This document shows, piece after piece, positions 61,948 through 64,000 of a stretch of DNA of 64,000 bases. The stretch lies in assembly GCA_026984915.1 (NCBI GenBank), contig JALSRG010000113.1:29976-93975 (forward strand), in the 5' to 3' direction. The position numbers and the translations under genes are program-made. The notes beneath the pieces are model-generated. The model searched no databases, had not been told where the DNA came from, and saw only the letters and a program-made list of their open reading frames with translations. Source of the stretch: Marinosulfonomonas sp. (lineage in GTDB: Bacteria; Pseudomonadota; Alphaproteobacteria; Rhodobacterales; Rhodobacteraceae). Every line of letters begins with the position of its first letter. Positions within the stretch are counted from its first letter, which is position 1.

Positions 61948-63981
61948 ATGGCCAATGAACGCTTGATCAACTCCGTCTCTGTTGGTGTCATTTTTGTCGG
62001 CGATACCGGCGATTATGAAATTTCCCCCGAGGAACAGACCCATATCATGGCCGAGGTTCAGAACGGCCTTGAACTGCTGGCCGAGAACGAATCCGATTCC
62101 AACGCCTCGTTCGTCTACGGCAGCCTCAGCGTCAATATCAACGGCTATGTGCCCTGGCAGGGCGCAAACTGGCCGGGTCTGCCGGAAACCTTCTACAAGG
62201 GTTTTGATGCAGCCCTCTGGAGCGAACCAAACCAGAAGATCTATTTCTTCAAGGGGCCGAACTACGTGCGGGTCGACCCGGACAATGGCTGGCAGATGGA
62301 TGCGGGCTATCCGAAACCCATCGCCGGCAACTGGCCGGGCTTTCCGGCAAATTTCGCCAATGGCATTGATGCCGCGCTCTGGGGCGATCCCAACAGCAAG
62401 ATCTATTTCTTCAAGGGCGATGAATACATCCGCGTTGACCCGTCCAACGGCTGGCAGGTCGATTCCGGCTATCCAAAGCCGATCTCGGGCAACTGGCCCG
62501 GTCTGCCCGCCGATTTCGCCGAAGGTATAGACGCAACGCTGTGGAGCGATCCAAACGGCAAGATTTACTTCTTCAAGAACTACGCCGATCAACAGCCGAT
62601 GTATGTCCGCATAGATCCGTCCAACGGCTGGAACATGGATCCGGGCTATCCGAAAACCGTGGCCGGTAACTGGCCCGGCCTGCCCGAGAGTTTCACCGAT
62701 TCCGGCAAAACCCTGGATGCGGCCCTCTGGGGCCAACCGAACGGCAAGATCTACTTTTTCCAGAAACAGCGGATCGTCGGGAAATACGTGCGGGTTGACC
62801 CGGACAACGGCTGGCAGATGGATGACGGCTATCCAAAGCCCATCGGCCTGGGCTGGGGCGCGACAGAACTGCTGTGGCGCGATCCGGCGCTTGACGCGCT
62901 TGGCTTTGGCACCGGTGGCGACGGGCTCAATGCCGCGGTTGAATTCTTTCAGAACGCCGCGGGGGCGCAATACGGCTACGTGGTGTTTTTCACCAAACTG
63001 CCGACAGTCTGGTTTGCCTATGCCGGCGGGCGGCGCGTGGTGATGCGGCAATCCGATACCACGGCCGGATCCTTCCTTGGCTGGACTTCGATCGACCGCG
63101 TCTTTGCCCATGAAACCGGGCATATCTTTGGCGCCCCCGATGAATACGGCTCCTCCGGTTGTGCCTGCACCACGACCCACGGGCGCTTCATTTCCGAGGT
63201 GAACGGCAATTGCGCCAACTGCGCCGATGATCTCGTGCCCTGCGTCATGCGCAGCGGGGCGGCCAATATTGCCTGTGACTTCACCTATAAACATCTGGGC
63301 TGGCACGCGTTCTTGCGCAGGATCGATGCGGCGATCTACACCTTTGCCAACAACAAGATCTACATGTTCAGCAATGATTACTATATCCGTTTTACCGGTT
63401 TTGACATGGATCCCGACTATCCGAAACCGATCGCGGGCAACTGGCCGGGTTTTCCCGCGGATTTTGCCGAAGGCGTGGATGCAGCGCTCTGGAGCGACAA
63501 GAACCACCGCATCTACTTCTTCAAGGGCAGCCAGTATATCCGGGTCAATCCGGCCAATGGCTGGGCGGTTGATCCGGGCTACCCGAAACCCATATCAGGC
63601 AACTGGCCGGGGGTGACGGGCGGCTTTGCCGAGGGGCTGGATGCAACCTTGTGGAGCGATCCGACAGAGAAGCTGTATTTCTTCAAGGGCAGTGAATATC
63701 TGCGGATCAATCCGAACAATGGCTGGAATGTCGATCCGGGCTATCCCAAGCCCATCGCCGGCAACTGGCCGGGCTTTCCGTCGGATTTTGCCAGCGGGGT
63801 GGATGCCGCTGTCTGGAGCGACAGCAACAGCCGGATCTACTTTTTCCGCAAGAACAAGTATATCCGGGTCAATCCGGCCAACGGCTGGAATGTCGATCCG
63901 GGCTATCCGCGCTGGATCAACAAGAACTGGATGGATTTCCCCGAGGGCTTTGTGCCGGATATCACCGACATCACCAGCTGA
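61948..63981 (+). CDS. Metzincin-like zinc metalloprotease with two hemopexin-like propellers
   Basis: A 677-residue protein. Residues 1-65 (SVSVGVIFVGDTGDYEISPEEQTHIMAEVQNGLELLAE) look like the first strand and helix of a protease domain. Residues about 72-298 hold four hemopexin-like blades of the form DAALW..P..KIYFFKG..Y.RVDP..GW..D.GYPKPI..NWPG. The protease then resumes (about 303-450) with HETGHIFGAPDE at 388-399, i.e. HExxHxxGxxD, a Cys-rich loop (CACTT, CANCADD) and a Met-turn CVMRSG at Met434. Residues about 455-677 hold four more blades. No signal peptide or secretion signal is evident. The substrate is unknown. The domain order is well supported by motifs; proteolytic activity is inferred. 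Confidence 0.8.
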   Translation: MANERLINSVSVGVIFVGDTGDYEISPEEQTHIMAEVQNGLELLAENESDSNASFVYGSLSVNINGYVPWQGANWPGLPETFYKGFDAALWSEPNQKIYFFKGPNYVRVDPDNGWQMDAGYPKPIAGNWPGFPANFANGIDAALWGDPNSKIYFFKGDEYIRVDPSNGWQVDSGYPKPISGNWPGLPADFAEGIDATLWSDPNGKIYFFKNYADQQPMYVRIDPSNGWNMDPGYPKTVAGNWPGLPESFTDSGKTLDAALWGQPNGKIYFFQKQRIVGKYVRVDPDNGWQMDDGYPKPIGLGWGATELLWRDPALDALGFGTGGDGLNAAVEFFQNAAGAQYGYVVFFTKLPTVWFAYAGGRRVVMRQSDTTAGSFLGWTSIDRVFAHETGHIFGAPDEYGSSGCACTTTHGRFISEVNGNCANCADDLVPCVMRSGAANIACDFTYKHLGWHAFLRRIDAAIYTFANNKIYMFSNDYYIRFTGFDMDPDYPKPIAGNWPGFPADFAEGVDAALWSDKNHRIYFFKGSQYIRVNPANGWAVDPGYPKPISGNWPGVTGGFAEGLDATLWSDPTEKLYFFKGSEYLRINPNNGWNVDPGYPKPIAGNWPGFPSDFASGVDAAVWSDSNSRIYFFRKNKYIRVNPANGWNVDPGYPRWINKNWMDFPEGFVPDITDITS

Positions 63982-64000
63982 GGACCGATCCAGACAAACA

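Noticed and set aside
61729..63507. Minus-strand frame of about 590 codons over the hemopexin protease
   Set aside because: Its repeats are the complement of the hemopexin blades; the sense strand has the catalytic motifs and a proper SD.
62161..63920. Regular repeats that might be taken for a non-coding tandem or CRISPR-like array
   Set aside because: The repeats are in frame, of about 150-180 bases, and encode hemopexin-like blades; there are no short identical repeats with unique spacers.

Overview
The window looks like a chromosomal segment of a marine-type alphaproteobacterium of the Rhodobacteraceae (Roseobacter group). The evidence is family content and gene order. There is a soxRSVWXYZABCD thiosulfate-oxidation locus, a glycerol ABC transporter of the glpSTPQUV type, a pobA-pcaDCHG-BKACE-pcaB aromatic cluster, fabI-fabB-fabA divergent from a Fur/Irr-type regulator, and a SAM/SAH riboswitch in front of metK, an RNA class known mainly from Rhodobacterales. 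No phage, IS element, CRISPR array or plasmid function was found. The closing aroA-cmk region reads visibly richer in G+C than the first 8 kb.

Layout. 1-8.5 kb: 3' part of class I lysK, a beta-helix protein, a periplasmic rhodanese, an ABM-fold protein, a small lipoprotein, uvrB, an NDUFS4-like complex I subunit and tRNA-Arg(UCU). 8.5-17 kb: glpV-S-T-P-Q-U (minus strand) divergent from glpR-glpD (plus strand), with a decamer-repeat operator candidate between them. 17-20 kb: a DUF1501/DUF1800 pair. 20-30.3 kb: the sox locus, made of a minus-strand arm (soxS, a GlcG/HbpS-like gene, soxR, a YeeE-type transporter) and a plus-strand arm (soxVWXYZABCD), followed by a second SoxR-like ArsR repressor. 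30.7-40.5 kb: one long minus-strand run of HAD dehalogenase, alpha/beta hydrolase, Thr/Ser dehydratase, pobA, pcaD, C, H, G, a DUF849/BKACE enzyme, pcaB and an MFS exporter. 40.6-43.8 kb: fabI, fabB, fabA and irr. 43.9-49 kb: a lamin-tail/Hint fusion, a variant 5'-nucleotidase, a Rieske oxygenase and a glycosyltransferase-like unknown. 49-59.2 kb: a plus-strand housekeeping run miaB, phoH, ybeY, corC-like, lnt, riboswitch, metK, trmB, aroA, GFA, cmk. 59.2-61.1 kb: a gene-free stretch and tig (minus strand). 61.6-64 kb: a two-gene cassette of a 118-residue protein and a metzincin-like protease carrying two four-bladed hemopexin-like propellers.

How the genes work together. The sox genes give periplasmic oxidation of thiosulfate/sulfide through SoxXA, SoxYZ, SoxB and SoxCD. 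SoxV, SoxW and SoxS supply reductant, SoxR controls expression, and the YeeE protein probably imports sulfur species. The pob/pca genes take 4-hydroxybenzoate via protocatechuate to beta-ketoadipate, and the BKACE enzyme offers an acetyl-CoA-dependent exit to acetoacetate and succinyl-CoA in place of PcaIJ/PcaF, which are absent here. The glp genes import glycerol, and GlpD oxidises glycerol-3-phosphate; glpK is not in the window.

The most novel-looking item is the terminal cassette. Its protease domain appears to be split by an inserted hemopexin propeller and followed by a second one. It is preceded by a small protein whose predicted fold resembles a detached protease propeptide. Neither protein has a recognisable signal peptide.
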